Source of the DNA: JAFIEN01 sp051859505 | GTDB taxonomy: Bacteria > Pseudomonadota > Alphaproteobacteria > Rhodobacterales > Rhodobacteraceae | Assembly: GCA_051859505.1 (NCBI GenBank) | Contig: JBHYFN010000020.1 | Location: 1 to 64,000 of the forward strand | Reading direction: 5' to 3' | DNA: 64,000 nucleotides | Shown here: positions 10,849 through 19,576 of the stretch, piece after piece | Position numbering within the stretch: position 1 is the stretch's first letter | Layout of the letters: every line of letters starts with the position of its first letter | The notes under the pieces: model-generated | Database searches by the model: none | Told to the model about the DNA's origin: nothing | What the model saw: the letters and a program-made list of their open reading frames with translations, nothing else | Position numbers and translations under genes: made by a program

Positions 10849-11220
10849 ATGGCGACCGGCGGATTGCCCATATCCCAAGCAGAAACCAACGGCCGGGGCT
10901 GGATCCTGTTTCGGGCCCTTGCTGTCATCGGGGCGGTCGTGGCGCTTGGTCTGGCGGCGATCATGTGGTGGGCCAATGGCATGCGGGGGTTCCCGGATGG
11001 CTATATCTCGGCTTTCGAAAGGTGCCTTTGGCCAGTGACCCGGCTGGCCCCCAACTTTTTTGCCATCATTGCGATTTGCCTTGGCCTTGGCGCCTGGCGG
11101 CCGCGCCACCTGAAGCTTCTGGTCCTTTTGGCATTGGGGCTGTCTGCGCTTTATGCCGGCGTTGCATGGTGGTTCGGCACGGTCATCTGCGAGGGGCTGG
11201 ACCACGGGCAGGGCGGGTAG
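10849..11220 (+). CDS. Small membrane protein of unknown function
   Basis: This 123-residue protein has three predicted membrane segments (about residues 20-42, 66-82 and 88-108) and no motif I recognise. A Cys occurs in the loop before segment 2 and another near the C-terminus (VICEGLDHG). The ATG at 10849 is supported by AAGGA 8 bases upstream. It is divergent from ahcY and shares its short intergenic region. Confidence 0.65.
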   Translation: MATGGLPISQAETNGRGWILFRALAVIGAVVALGLAAIMWWANGMRGFPDGYISAFERCLWPVTRLAPNFFAIIAICLGLGAWRPRHLKLLVLLALGLSALYAGVAWWFGTVICEGLDHGQGG

Positions 11221-11360
11221 CGCCGTGCAGGTTGCAGGCGGGGCGCCCGGGACGATAACAGGAGACCACCTGTTGCGCAAAAGCGAGGAGCGAGGGGCGT
11301 GAAGACCGGACCTGCGCCGCGATACGGCCTTCGATCGGCAATCGGGGCGGAGGGTGACCC

Positions 11361-11951
11361 ATGGCTGTGAAACGCGCCTGGCAACGGATGCTGTCGGGGC
11401 GGCGGCTGGACCTGCTTGACCCCACCCCGATGGATATCGAGATCGAGGACATTGCCCATGGCCTTGCCTTCGTGGCGCGGTGGAACGGGCAGACACGGGG
11501 GGATTTCGCCTATTCGGTGGCCGAACACTCGCTTCTGGTCGAACGGATCTTTGCCCATCAGAATCCCGGGGTTGACCTGCGCTGGCGGCTGGCGGCCTTG
11601 CTGCATGATGCGCCCGAATACGTCATCGGAGACATGATCAGCCCGGTGAAATCGGCCGTCGGGCCGGGCTATGGCGATCTTGAGCTTCGGCTTGGTGCGG
11701 CGATCCACCTGCGGTTCGGCCTGCCGGCCGAGGTGCCGGTCGTCATCAAGAAACAGATCAAGAAGGCCGACCGGATCAGTGCCTGGGCAGAGGCCGTCCA
11801 GATTGCCGGCTTCACCCGCTCCGAGGCGGACAGGCTGTTCGGGGCACCCGATCCTCAGCTTGCCGACAGGCTCGAGATCCGGTTGCGCCCGCCGCTCGAG
11901 GTGCGGGAGGCCTATCTGGCCCGTCACCGCAATCTGCTTGGATCCGGCTGA
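11361..11951 (+). CDS. HD-domain (YfbR-like) phosphohydrolase
   Basis: The 196-residue protein has the HD superfamily metal site: His56 in SVAEHSLLV, His82-Asp83 in LLHDAPEYVIGDM, and a later Asp in KKADRISAWAEA. The layout resembles YfbR/YfdR-type nucleotidases that act on deoxynucleoside monophosphates, but the substrate cannot be assigned from sequence. It is a single rightward gene between the small membrane protein and the convergent EamA transporter. Confidence 0.85.
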   Translation: MAVKRAWQRMLSGRRLDLLDPTPMDIEIEDIAHGLAFVARWNGQTRGDFAYSVAEHSLLVERIFAHQNPGVDLRWRLAALLHDAPEYVIGDMISPVKSAVGPGYGDLELRLGAAIHLRFGLPAEVPVVIKKQIKKADRISAWAEAVQIAGFTRSEADRLFGAPDPQLADRLEIRLRPPLEVREAYLARHRNLLGSG

Positions 11952-11960
11952 AGGCCGGGG

Positions 11961-12842
11961 TCATCTGCGGCCGCGCTGCTCGGACACGAAAAGGAACAGC
12001 CCCGCCCCGATGATGATCGTCCCGCCGAAAAGGGTCAGAAACCCGGGCAGATCGCCAAAGAACATCCAGCCGAACAGGATCGCATAGGGCAGCAGCGTGT
12101 AGTGAAACGGGGCGACCGTCGCCGCGTCGGCCAGCTTGAGCGCGCGGGTCACACAAAGATGCGCACCCATGGCCACGACACCCAAAAGACCCAGAAGCAC
12201 GAAGTCGGGCCCTGTCGGTGGCACCCAGACGAACAGGCACAGCACCGCTCCGGCAATCCCGGCGCCCAGATTCTGCCAGAAGACAAGCGCGATATCCGGC
12301 GTGCCGCGCAGGCTGCGGCCCGTGATCATCATCAGGGCAAAACAGGCCATCCCCGTCAGGGCCACGACCGTTGGCCAGAACTGCACATCGCCCGAAGGCG
12401 TCAGCGCGATCAGCACACCGACAAAGCCGGCGGCGATCACCAGCCACTGTCGCAGCGTCACCGCCTCGCGAAGCAGCAGCGGCGAGAGCGCCGCGATCAG
12501 GATCGGCGCCGCCATCCAGAAGGTCATGACATCCGCCAGAGGCAGATATTTGACGGCCGTGTAGAAGCAGAACACCTCGGCCGTGGCAAAGGCCACGCGA
12601 AGCGCCTGCAGGCCCGGCCGGTCCACCCCGAACAGCCGGGGCAGACCCAGGCGCCAGAGGAATGGGATCAGGATGATCAGCGCAAAGGCGCTGCGGATCA
12701 GCAGCACCTGCCCGACCGAATAGGTCGCGACCAGCCACTTTCCCATCGCGTCGTTCAGCGCGAAAAGCAGCATGCCGACAAGCATCACCGCGATGCCCAG
12801 CCGTGCCTGACCCGCCGTGCGCGGAACTTCGGCGGTTGTCAT
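11961..12842 (-). CDS. EamA/DMT-superfamily transporter
   Basis: This 293-residue protein has ten predicted membrane segments in two five-helix EamA repeats, the usual layout for drug/metabolite transporters. No substrate can be assigned. The start at 12842 (MTTAEV) begins shortly before the first membrane segment; longer upstream reading would run into regA. It lies 5 bp after the regA stop, so it is likely co-transcribed with regA. Confidence 0.88.
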   Translation of the reverse strand: MTTAEVPRTAGQARLGIAVMLVGMLLFALNDAMGKWLVATYSVGQVLLIRSAFALIILIPFLWRLGLPRLFGVDRPGLQALRVAFATAEVFCFYTAVKYLPLADVMTFWMAAPILIAALSPLLLREAVTLRQWLVIAAGFVGVLIALTPSGDVQFWPTVVALTGMACFALMMITGRSLRGTPDIALVFWQNLGAGIAGAVLCLFVWVPPTGPDFVLLGLLGVVAMGAHLCVTRALKLADAATVAPFHYTLLPYAILFGWMFFGDLPGFLTLFGGTIIIGAGLFLFVSEQRGRR

Positions 12843-12847
12843 CGCGC

Positions 12848-13399
12848 TTACTTGGGGCTGCGTTTCGCCAGGATGCGCTGAAGCGTCCGGCGATGCATGT
12901 TGAGGCGGCGGGCGGTTTCGCTGACGTTGCGGTCGCAAAGCTCATAGACCCGCTGGATATGTTCCCATCTGACGCGGTCCGCGCTCATCGGGTTGTCGGG
13001 GGGCGGCGGAAGCTCGGTCGAACGGGTCAGCAGGGCATTCGTCACATCGGTCGCGTCGGCGGGCTTGGACAGATAGTCGATCGCTCCGATCTTGACCGCC
13101 GCAACCGCCGTCGCAATGGCGCCATAGCCTGTCAGGACAACGATCCGCGCATCCTGACGCCGGTCGCGCAGCGCCTCGACCACATCGAGGCCGTTTCCAT
13201 CCTCGAGCCGCAGATCGACCACCGCATAGGCCGGCGGCCGCGAGATTGCGATGGCCTTGCCGCTTGCCACGGAACCGGCCAGCTCTACCTCGAAACCGCG
13301 CTTCTCCATCGCCTTGCCAAGCCTGCGAAGGAACGCCTCGTCATCGTCGACCAGAAGCAAGGACCGATCATCACCGATCTCGTGAAGCAGATCTTCCAC
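12848..13399 (-). CDS. regA: Redox response regulator RegA (PrrA/ActR)
   Basis: The 183-residue protein has an N-terminal receiver domain (acidic pocket LLLVDDDEAF, phospho-acceptor Asp62 in VVDLRLEDG, late Lys in YLSKPAD). It is followed by a proline linker (PPPPDNP) and a Fis-type helix-turn-helix (SETARRLNMHRRTLQRIL). This is the conserved RegA/PrrA layout; it controls respiration, carbon and nitrogen fixation and photosynthesis genes in response to redox. The GTG start at 13399 has AAAGGAG 5 bases upstream. Its kinase regB lies 0.8 kb away in the opposite direction. Confidence 0.95.
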   Translation of the reverse strand: MEDLLHEIGDDRSLLLVDDDEAFLRRLGKAMEKRGFEVELAGSVASGKAIAISRPPAYAVVDLRLEDGNGLDVVEALRDRRQDARIVVLTGYGAIATAVAAVKIGAIDYLSKPADATDVTNALLTRSTELPPPPDNPMSADRVRWEHIQRVYELCDRNVSETARRLNMHRRTLQRILAKRSPK

Positions 13400-13464
13400 C
13401 GGGGCTCCTTTCCATTGCAGGAAAAGACTTAGGGCCCCCGGCGGTCGCGGTCAATTCGAACAGG

Positions 13465-14127
13465 TCAGCTTGTCCCGGCCGCAAAACAGGCGATTCTGTC
13501 GGCAACCTCTTCCGGAGTTTCGGACCGGCGCGCGAAATCCACGAAACCATGCCCCGGCATCAGGATGTAGCTGAAGGTCGAATGATCGACGAGATAGAAG
13601 TCGTCGCCCGGCTCGGCCTCCTGTTCGCGGTAGTAGGTGCGGAATGCGGTCGAGGCTGCGGCCACCTGCTCGGGCGAACCGGTCAGCCCGATCATCCGGT
13701 CATGAAAATTGCGGGCGTATTGGCCCACGATCTCGGGCGTGTCGCGCCTGGGGTCGATGCTGATGAAGACAGGGGTCGCGATGATCCCGCGCTCTTCGAG
13801 GATGTCCACGGCGATGGCGTTGCGCATGTTGTCGAGCGGGCAGACATCCGGGCAGAACGTATAGCCGAAATACAGGATCACGGGAGTCGTCACGATATCC
13901 GCATCGGTGACGGTGGCGCCGGTATGGTCCAGCAAGGTGAAGGGGCCGCCGATATCGCCTGCGACCGCCCCGCCGCGACAGGCCGCGAAGACATCGTCCT
14001 CCTTGCCCGGAAACAGCCAGTCCAGAACGGAATTCTGCCCCGTCGCCGAGCCGGCGGCAAACAGCGCCACCGCTCCGGTCAGCAGACCGGCCGCCGCAGC
14101 CATCGCAAAGATACGCCCGTTCATCAT
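13465..14127 (-). CDS. senC: SCO1/SenC (PrrC) copper chaperone-like protein
   Basis: The 220-residue protein has an N-terminal membrane anchor/signal followed by a thioredoxin-fold SCO domain with the copper-binding CPDVC motif and a distal His in LVDHSTFSY. SCO proteins deliver copper to the CuA or CuB site of cytochrome oxidases in the periplasm. In Rhodobacter, senC/prrC lies between regB and regA, as here. The start at 14127 is the most likely of several nearby ATGs because of AAGGG six bases upstream. Confidence 0.92.
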   Translation of the reverse strand: MMNGRIFAMAAAAGLLTGAVALFAAGSATGQNSVLDWLFPGKEDDVFAACRGGAVAGDIGGPFTLLDHTGATVTDADIVTTPVILYFGYTFCPDVCPLDNMRNAIAVDILEERGIIATPVFISIDPRRDTPEIVGQYARNFHDRMIGLTGSPEQVAAASTAFRTYYREQEAEPGDDFYLVDHSTFSYILMPGHGFVDFARRSETPEEVADRIACFAAGTS

Positions 14128-14228
14128 CCCCATCCCTTGTTTGCGGCGCAAAGTCCGGCGCGCCCGTGCCATTGAACCGCGCCACGCCGCCCCATATCAA
14201 GGTGTGATACTGCCGCACAGTCGGGGGC

Positions 14229-15626
14229 GTGCAATTGGCCGTGACCGAGCTTGAGATGTTTCCCGACCAGAACCGCAGCAACTGGGTGCGGCTCAGAACG
14301 CTTGTCATCCTTCGATGGTTCGCCATCACCGGTCAGATCGCGGCGATCATGGTCGCGGTCGTGGTGTTCGAAATGCAGTTCGAGGTGGGCCTCGCCTCGA
14401 TGACGGTCGGCGCCTCGATCCTCGCGAATCTGTTCTCGACCTTCCTTTACCCGGAAAGCCGCAGATTGTCCGAGCGCGAGGCCAGCGTGATGCTTGTCTT
14501 CGACATCCTGCAGCTTTCGCTCCTGTTGTTCCTGACCGGGGGGCTGAACAATCCCTTCGCCGTGCTGATGCTTGCGCCGGTCACTATTGCCGCAACCGTG
14601 CTGCATCTGCGCACGACCATCGCGCTGGGCATCCTGTCCCTCTCGATGCTGACGCTGATCGCGACCTGGAACCTGCCCATCATCTCGGCCGAGGGTATCC
14701 CGCTCGAGCTTCCCCGCCTGTTCCAGTTCGGCTTCTGGCTGGCGATGATGATCGGCATCATCTTCCTTGCGATCTATGCAAGGCAGGTCACCAACGAAAT
14801 GCACACGATGAACGAGGCGCTGGTTGCGACCCAGATGGCGCTTGCCCGCGAACAGAAGCTGACCGATCTGGGCGGGGTGGTGGCCGCGGCTGCGCATGAG
14901 CTGGGAACACCGCTTGCAACGATCATGCTGGTCAGCTCCGAAATGCTGTCCGAGCTCGAGGACCATCCCGAGCTTGAGGCTGATGCCCTGCTGATCCGTC
15001 AGCAGGCGGAACGCTGCCGCGAGATCCTCGTCTCGATGGGGCGGGCCGGAAAGGAGGATCTGCACCTGCGGCGCGCACCGATCGAGGCCGTCGTGCGGGA
15101 GGCGGCCGAGCCGCATCTGAAGCGCGGGCGGAACGTGCATTTTGCGATCGTGCCGGGGGATCCGGAGGACGGCCGCCAGCCGATCATCAACCGCAGCCCC
15201 GAGATCATCCACGGTTTGCGCAACCTGATCCAGAACGCGGTGGATTTCTCGGCCAGCACGGTCGAGATCGAAGTGACCTGGAACGACATGCGCATCGGCG
15301 TCAGGATCGAGGATGACGGCCCGGGCTTTCCCTCCTCGGTCATCGGGCGGATCGGCGATCCCTTCATGCGGCGCAAGCGGGTCTGGGAAGACCGCAGCCG
15401 CCGGCCCGGTTACGAAGGGATGGGTCTGGGCCTGTTCATCGCCAAGACACTTCTTGAACGCACCGGGGCAACGCTGCGGTTCGCCAATGGCGGGGCCATC
15501 CGCGCCGCCGAGGGCGAGGCGGCCGGCGGGGCCATTGTGATCGTCGACTGGCCCCGCGACCGCATCGGGGCGGTCGAAGATGGCGAAGGCGAGGGGCTGG
15601 GAGAGAACATCCCCATCCGCGCCTGA
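14229..15626 (+). CDS. regB: Redox sensor histidine kinase RegB (PrrB)
   Basis: This 465-residue kinase has six N-terminal membrane helices containing the quinone-binding motif GGLNNPF (104-110). The H-box AAHELGTPLA has phospho-acceptor His223, and redox-active Cys263 lies in ERCREIL. N-, G1- and G2-box motifs follow (NLIQNAVDF, EDDGPGF, GMGLGLF). All landmarks sit within two residues of the R. capsulatus numbering as I recall it, supporting the GTG start at 14229. It phosphorylates RegA. It is divergent from senC-regA, sharing a 101-bp intergenic region. Confidence 0.95.
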   Translation: MQLAVTELEMFPDQNRSNWVRLRTLVILRWFAITGQIAAIMVAVVVFEMQFEVGLASMTVGASILANLFSTFLYPESRRLSEREASVMLVFDILQLSLLLFLTGGLNNPFAVLMLAPVTIAATVLHLRTTIALGILSLSMLTLIATWNLPIISAEGIPLELPRLFQFGFWLAMMIGIIFLAIYARQVTNEMHTMNEALVATQMALAREQKLTDLGGVVAAAAHELGTPLATIMLVSSEMLSELEDHPELEADALLIRQQAERCREILVSMGRAGKEDLHLRRAPIEAVVREAAEPHLKRGRNVHFAIVPGDPEDGRQPIINRSPEIIHGLRNLIQNAVDFSASTVEIEVTWNDMRIGVRIEDDGPGFPSSVIGRIGDPFMRRKRVWEDRSRRPGYEGMGLGLFIAKTLLERTGATLRFANGGAIRAAEGEAAGGAIVIVDWPRDRIGAVEDGEGEGLGENIPIRA

Positions 15627-15663
15627 CGCAATCCGTATCGCTCCAGCCGGATCAACCCTCTAA

Positions 15664-15711
15664 TTAACGCACAATTAACCTATCCCGCCCATGGTTAATG
15701 CCGGGGTTAAC
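15664..15711. promoter_or_regulatory. Two tandem CtrA-type binding sites upstream of divL
   Basis: TTAA (15664-15667), 7 bases, then TTAAC (15675-15679) is an exact match to the alphaproteobacterial CtrA consensus TTAA-N7-TTAAC. A second pair, TTAA (15695-15698), 8 bases, TTAAC (15707-15711), is one base over-spaced. TTAA is rare in this GC-rich window, and both pairs lie within 65 bp of the PAS-protein start. Confidence 0.65.
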
Positions 15712-15725
15712 GGGACACTGGCTTC

Positions 15726-17402
15726 ATGACGCTTGAGAATGTTCTGACGGTCGCAGCGCTTCTTGTGATCTCGGTGATCGCGGCGGGTGCGATACTGGCA
15801 ACGCTGTCGAGGGTCTTTGACCGGGCCGAGCGCGCGCGGGAGCAGCGGCCCCCGGCCGGAAACAACGCCGTCTTCATATTCGAGAACGGCATGCTTTCGG
15901 ACCCGCAGGACCGGGCCAAGCGCCTTATCCGTCAGTATCCGATGGCCGAGACCGATCTCGAAGCCATCGTGAGCCATCTGTCGCATGGCTTCCCCGACCT
16001 TCCGGACAAGCTTGAAGACCTTGGGTCCGAGAACAGCATCCGCATCGCCGGAATCGTTCCGGGCGATGTCATCAGGGTCGAAACGTGGGACGGCATTCTG
16101 CGGATCGAGGTCTGCGATCACCGGAAGGCGGATGATCCGATCGATCTGATGGAACGCGACTCTCTCGAGGACGAACTTGATGCCCTGCGCAGTATCGCCG
16201 AGGACGCTCCGCAACTGATCTGGAAGGTCGACGGGCTGGGGCAACTGGTCTGGGCCAACAAGGCCTATCTCGAGATTTGCGACAAGACGCACACCGCCCG
16301 GGACGGCGAGGATCCCCGCTGGCCCTCCCGAGGCGTGTTCACGGATCTGCAGCCCCTGCCCGATGACCGCGACAGGATCGTCCAGAGGGTGCCGGTCCAG
16401 CTTGTCAATGCGGCCGAACCCCTGTGGTTCGAGGTCACGACCGTCCGGCGCGGCGCATCCGTTGTTCATTTCGGCGTGGACGCGACCGGAATCATCGCCG
16501 CCGAAGCCGGACGGCAGACCTTTATCCAGACCCTGACAAAGGCCTTTGCGCATCTGTCCATAGGTCTGGCCGTATTTGACAGGGAACGCCGGCTGACGCT
16601 TTTCAATCCCGCATTCCTCGAACTCACCGGCCTGCCCGTCACCTTCCTGAGCGGGAGGCCGCGGGTCGATACCGTTCTTGACCGGCTGCGCGACAACAAC
16701 CGGCTGCCCGAGCCCCGAAACTATGCAAGCTGGCGCGAGCAGATCACCGCCCTGGAAGCGGCGGCCGTCGAAGGCTCGTATTGCGAGAACTGGACATTGC
16801 CGGGAGGGCAGACCTACCGGGTTTCGGGCAAGCCGCACCCGGATGGCGCCATCGCCTTCATGTTCGAGGACATCAGCAACGAAATAATGCTGGCCCGCAA
16901 TTTTCGATCCGAACTCGACACGGCCCAGGCCGTCATCGACACTCTTGAAGAGGCGGTCGCCGTCTTTTCACCCAACGGCACGCTTACCACGACGAACCTC
17001 GCCTACCACCGGCTCTGGGGCCGCGCGGGCGATGCGGCACGCCCGACGCCGGACAGGGAGTTGGCGGTGTCGAGCCCCCTTTCCGATGCCAGGCTGCACG
17101 AGGAACTTGCCCGCTGGCAGGAGCTTTGCGCCCCCTCGCCCTTCTGGGCACAGCTGTCCGGCTTCTCAAATGGCCACGTCGAACGGGATCCGCCGGCCGA
17201 GACGGTTCGCCTGAAGGATGGCCGGGCCATGATCTGCCGCATGGCGCCCATGGGCGGCGGCGGCCTCATGGTGGGTTTCCGCCTGATCCTGCAGGGCGAG
17301 CTTCAGGGTGAGCTTCAGGGCGACGAAAAGTCGGCATCCGTCGGCGGCAAGATCAAGACTGTCCGTCCCGCCCGGTCAGGCGGCGCCCAGGCAGCGGGCT
17401 AG
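15726..17402 (+). CDS. divL: DivL-like PAS-domain protein without kinase domain
   Basis: The 558-residue protein has one N-terminal membrane anchor (about 7-26) and at least three PAS-like modules (about 175-260, 270-380 and 395-530). It has no His-phosphotransfer or ATP-binding domain. Its place directly before tsaE matches divL in other alphaproteobacteria, and kinase-less DivL proteins that act on the CckA-ChpT-CtrA relay are known in Rhodobacterales. The assignment rests on architecture and synteny. The C-terminus has a short GELQ direct repeat. Two CtrA-type boxes precede it, suggesting feedback by CtrA. Confidence 0.75.
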   Translation: MTLENVLTVAALLVISVIAAGAILATLSRVFDRAERAREQRPPAGNNAVFIFENGMLSDPQDRAKRLIRQYPMAETDLEAIVSHLSHGFPDLPDKLEDLGSENSIRIAGIVPGDVIRVETWDGILRIEVCDHRKADDPIDLMERDSLEDELDALRSIAEDAPQLIWKVDGLGQLVWANKAYLEICDKTHTARDGEDPRWPSRGVFTDLQPLPDDRDRIVQRVPVQLVNAAEPLWFEVTTVRRGASVVHFGVDATGIIAAEAGRQTFIQTLTKAFAHLSIGLAVFDRERRLTLFNPAFLELTGLPVTFLSGRPRVDTVLDRLRDNNRLPEPRNYASWREQITALEAAAVEGSYCENWTLPGGQTYRVSGKPHPDGAIAFMFEDISNEIMLARNFRSELDTAQAVIDTLEEAVAVFSPNGTLTTTNLAYHRLWGRAGDAARPTPDRELAVSSPLSDARLHEELARWQELCAPSPFWAQLSGFSNGHVERDPPAETVRLKDGRAMICRMAPMGGGGLMVGFRLILQGELQGELQGDEKSASVGGKIKTVRPARSGGAQAAG

Positions 17403-17464
17403 TCCGGCGGCCTTCGGAACGGAAAGCGATTCCCTCTGTCGTGCTGGCGGACTAACCTCGCCGC

Positions 17465-17935
17465 ATGAAGGCAAATGCGCAGCCACATATCCTTGCGACA
17501 GAGGCGGCGACCGCCCGTCTGGCGGCCCGACTGGCACCGCTTCTGCGGCCGGGCGATACCCTTCTGCTGGCCGGGCCGATCGGGGCGGGAAAATCCTTTT
17601 TCGCCCGCGCCTTGATCCGAAACCTGCTGGGAAATCCCGCAGAGGACGTGCCTTCGCCCACCTTCACGCTTGTCCAGACCTATACGACCGGCGACACGGT
17701 CGTCTGGCATGCCGATCTTTATCGCATCGGCCATCAGGACGAGGCTGTCGAGCTTGGCCTTGTCGAAGCGTTCGAGGCCGCCATCTGCCTTGTCGAATGG
17801 CCCGACCGTCTGGGCGATCTTGCACCGGCCGACCCGCTGCTTCTGACCTTCGAGGCGCATCCCGAGGGCCATCACAGCCTAAAGGTGGAGGGATCGGACC
17901 GCTGGCACCAACGTCTGGAGGGGCGGCTTGGCTGA
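17465..17935 (+). CDS. tsaE: tRNA threonylcarbamoyladenosine biosynthesis ATPase TsaE
   Basis: The 156-residue P-loop protein has the Walker A motif AGPIGAGKSFFARAL, the SPTFTLV switch-like motif and the HADLYRI and LVEWPDRLG segments that define TsaE. It provides ATP hydrolysis to the TsaBDE complex making t6A37 on tRNA. Its end overlaps the next gene by 8 bases. Synteny tsaE - phosphotransferase - nucleotidyltransferase - addB - addA - trxA is a known alphaproteobacterial arrangement. Confidence 0.95.
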   Translation: MKANAQPHILATEAATARLAARLAPLLRPGDTLLLAGPIGAGKSFFARALIRNLLGNPAEDVPSPTFTLVQTYTTGDTVVWHADLYRIGHQDEAVELGLVEAFEAAICLVEWPDRLGDLAPADPLLLTFEAHPEGHHSLKVEGSDRWHQRLEGRLG

Positions 17936-18899
17936 CCGGGGGATCGTCGAATGGCGGGCGCTTCTGTCCGCCTCGCCCTTTGCGGGGTGGGATCTGGCGA
18001 TCCTGAAGGGCGACGCCTCCGGCCGGCGCTACGGGCGGCTGAGCGATCCGAAGACAGGCGGAACGGCGATCCTGATGGATATGGGCGGCGAGGCTCCTGA
18101 GCCTTTCCTTCGGATCGCCGCGCATCTGGGGGCCATCGGCCTGTCTGTGCCCGAAATCCTCTGGTCCTCTGCGACAGAGCCCGATGTCACGGTCATCAGC
18201 GACCTTGGACGCAGCCATTTCGCAGACTGGATCGCCGCGCATCCGGGCGAGGAGCAGAACCTCTACAGCGCCGCGGTTCAGGTGATCCGGGCGATCCAGT
18301 CCAACCCGCCGCCACCGGGGCTTGTCTCCCTGACGCCAAAGACCGGGGCGGCGATGATCGCGCCCCTGTTCGAATGGTTCCTCCCGGATCTGCAGCCGGA
18401 TGCAGAGCGGGCGATCGAGGCGCGGGTGCAAGAGGCGCTGGCGCAGCACGCGCCGGTCGCCGATGTCCTGTCGCTGCGGGACTATCACGCCGAAAACCTG
18501 ATCTGGCGGCCGGAAAGGCAGGGTCTGGATCGGGTCGGCATCCTCGATTTTCAGGACGCCTTCCTCGCGCCGCCGGAATATGACCTCGTGTCGCTGCTGC
18601 GCGATGCACGGCGCGATGTCTCGGACCCCGTGCAGACCGCCGTGATCGCGGCCTTCTGCGATGCAACCGGGCGGGACGGGGACAGGGTCCGCGCGGCATT
18701 TGCCGTGCTGGCGGTGCAGCGCAACCTGCGGATCCTCGGGATCTTTTCGCGGCTGGCCCGGCGGGATGGCAAGACGCGCTATCTTGGGCTTCTGCCGCGC
18801 GTCCTGGCCCAGCTTCGCGCCGATCTGGAACATCCTGCGCTGGCGGCGCTGCAATCCGCCGTCCTGCCGGTGCTGGAGCGGACGAGGATCCCGTCATGA
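17928..18899 (+). CDS. amgK: Anomeric MurNAc/GlcNAc kinase-like phosphotransferase (AmgK type)
   Basis: The 323-residue protein belongs to the aminoglycoside phosphotransferase fold: a catalytic-loop motif SLRDYHAENLIW and a metal-binding ILDFQDAFLAPPEYDLVSLL. The pairing with the adjacent nucleotidyltransferase matches AmgK-MurU, which salvage N-acetylmuramic acid into UDP-MurNAc and bypass de novo wall-precursor synthesis. The TTG start at 17928 overlaps tsaE by 8 bases and follows a GGAGGGG site. The substrate is inferred from context. Confidence 0.82.
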   Translation: MADRGIVEWRALLSASPFAGWDLAILKGDASGRRYGRLSDPKTGGTAILMDMGGEAPEPFLRIAAHLGAIGLSVPEILWSSATEPDVTVISDLGRSHFADWIAAHPGEEQNLYSAAVQVIRAIQSNPPPPGLVSLTPKTGAAMIAPLFEWFLPDLQPDAERAIEARVQEALAQHAPVADVLSLRDYHAENLIWRPERQGLDRVGILDFQDAFLAPPEYDLVSLLRDARRDVSDPVQTAVIAAFCDATGRDGDRVRAAFAVLAVQRNLRILGIFSRLARRDGKTRYLGLLPRVLAQLRADLEHPALAALQSAVLPVLERTRIPS

Positions 18900-19576
18900 T
18901 GCCGCGCGGCCTTCTTGTCTTTGCGGCCGGGTTCGGGACGCGGATGGGCGATCTGACCCGCGACAGGCCGAAACCTCTGGTCGAGGTCGCCGGCAAACCC
19001 CTGATCGACCATGCGCTAAGCCTGACCGAGGGGATGGATCTGACCATCGTGGCCAATGTCCACTACCGGGCCGGGATGGTGACGCGGCATCTGGCCGGCC
19101 GGAATGTTGCCTTTTCCCACGAGGAAGACCTGCTCGAAACCGGCGGGGGCCTCAGGCAGGCCCTGCCGCTCTTGCCGCCGGGGCCGGTCTTCACGCTGAA
19201 CAGCGATGCCGTCTGGAGCGGAGGGAACCCGCTGCGCCAACTGACTGCGGCATGGGACGACCGGATGGAGGCGTTGCTGCTTCTGGTCCCGCGCGAGCGT
19301 GCTGTCGGCCATGCCGGGGCGGGCGATTTCGTGATGGATGCGTCAGGCGCGCTCTCTCGGGGCAGGGGGCTTGTCTATACGGGGGCGCAGATCCTGAACA
19401 CGGCCTGTCTGGAGGGGATCGAGGAGGGGGTCTTTTCGCTCAACCGTGTCTGGGATGACATGCTTGGGCGGGGCACCCTGTTCGGCACGGTCCATGACGG
19501 GGGCTGGTGCGATGTCGGGCGGCCCGAAAGCATCCCCCTTGCCGAAGCGATGCTGGAGGCCGCGCATGTTCGATGA
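18896..19576 (+). CDS. murU: MurU-like N-acetylmuramate-1-phosphate uridylyltransferase
   Basis: The 226-residue nucleotidyltransferase has the N-terminal signature FAAGFGTRMGDLTRDRPKPL with KPLI, the ETGGG segment and the NSDA metal-binding motif. It follows the AmgK-like kinase with a 4-base ATGA overlap, supporting the MurNAc salvage assignment. It could instead be a generic sugar-1-phosphate nucleotidyltransferase. It overlaps addB by 11 bases, so expression is tied to the DNA-repair genes. Confidence 0.83.
   Translation: MMPRGLLVFAAGFGTRMGDLTRDRPKPLVEVAGKPLIDHALSLTEGMDLTIVANVHYRAGMVTRHLAGRNVAFSHEEDLLETGGGLRQALPLLPPGPVFTLNSDAVWSGGNPLRQLTAAWDDRMEALLLLVPRERAVGHAGAGDFVMDASGALSRGRGLVYTGAQILNTACLEGIEEGVFSLNRVWDDMLGRGTLFGTVHDGGWCDVGRPESIPLAEAMLEAAHVR

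Noticed and set aside
10753..10850. S-adenosylhomocysteine riboswitch before ahcY
   Set aside because: No recognisable consensus core was found in the short leader.
12102..12881. A 259-residue charged plus-strand frame
   Set aside because: It is antisense to the EamA transporter and has biased, low-complexity composition.
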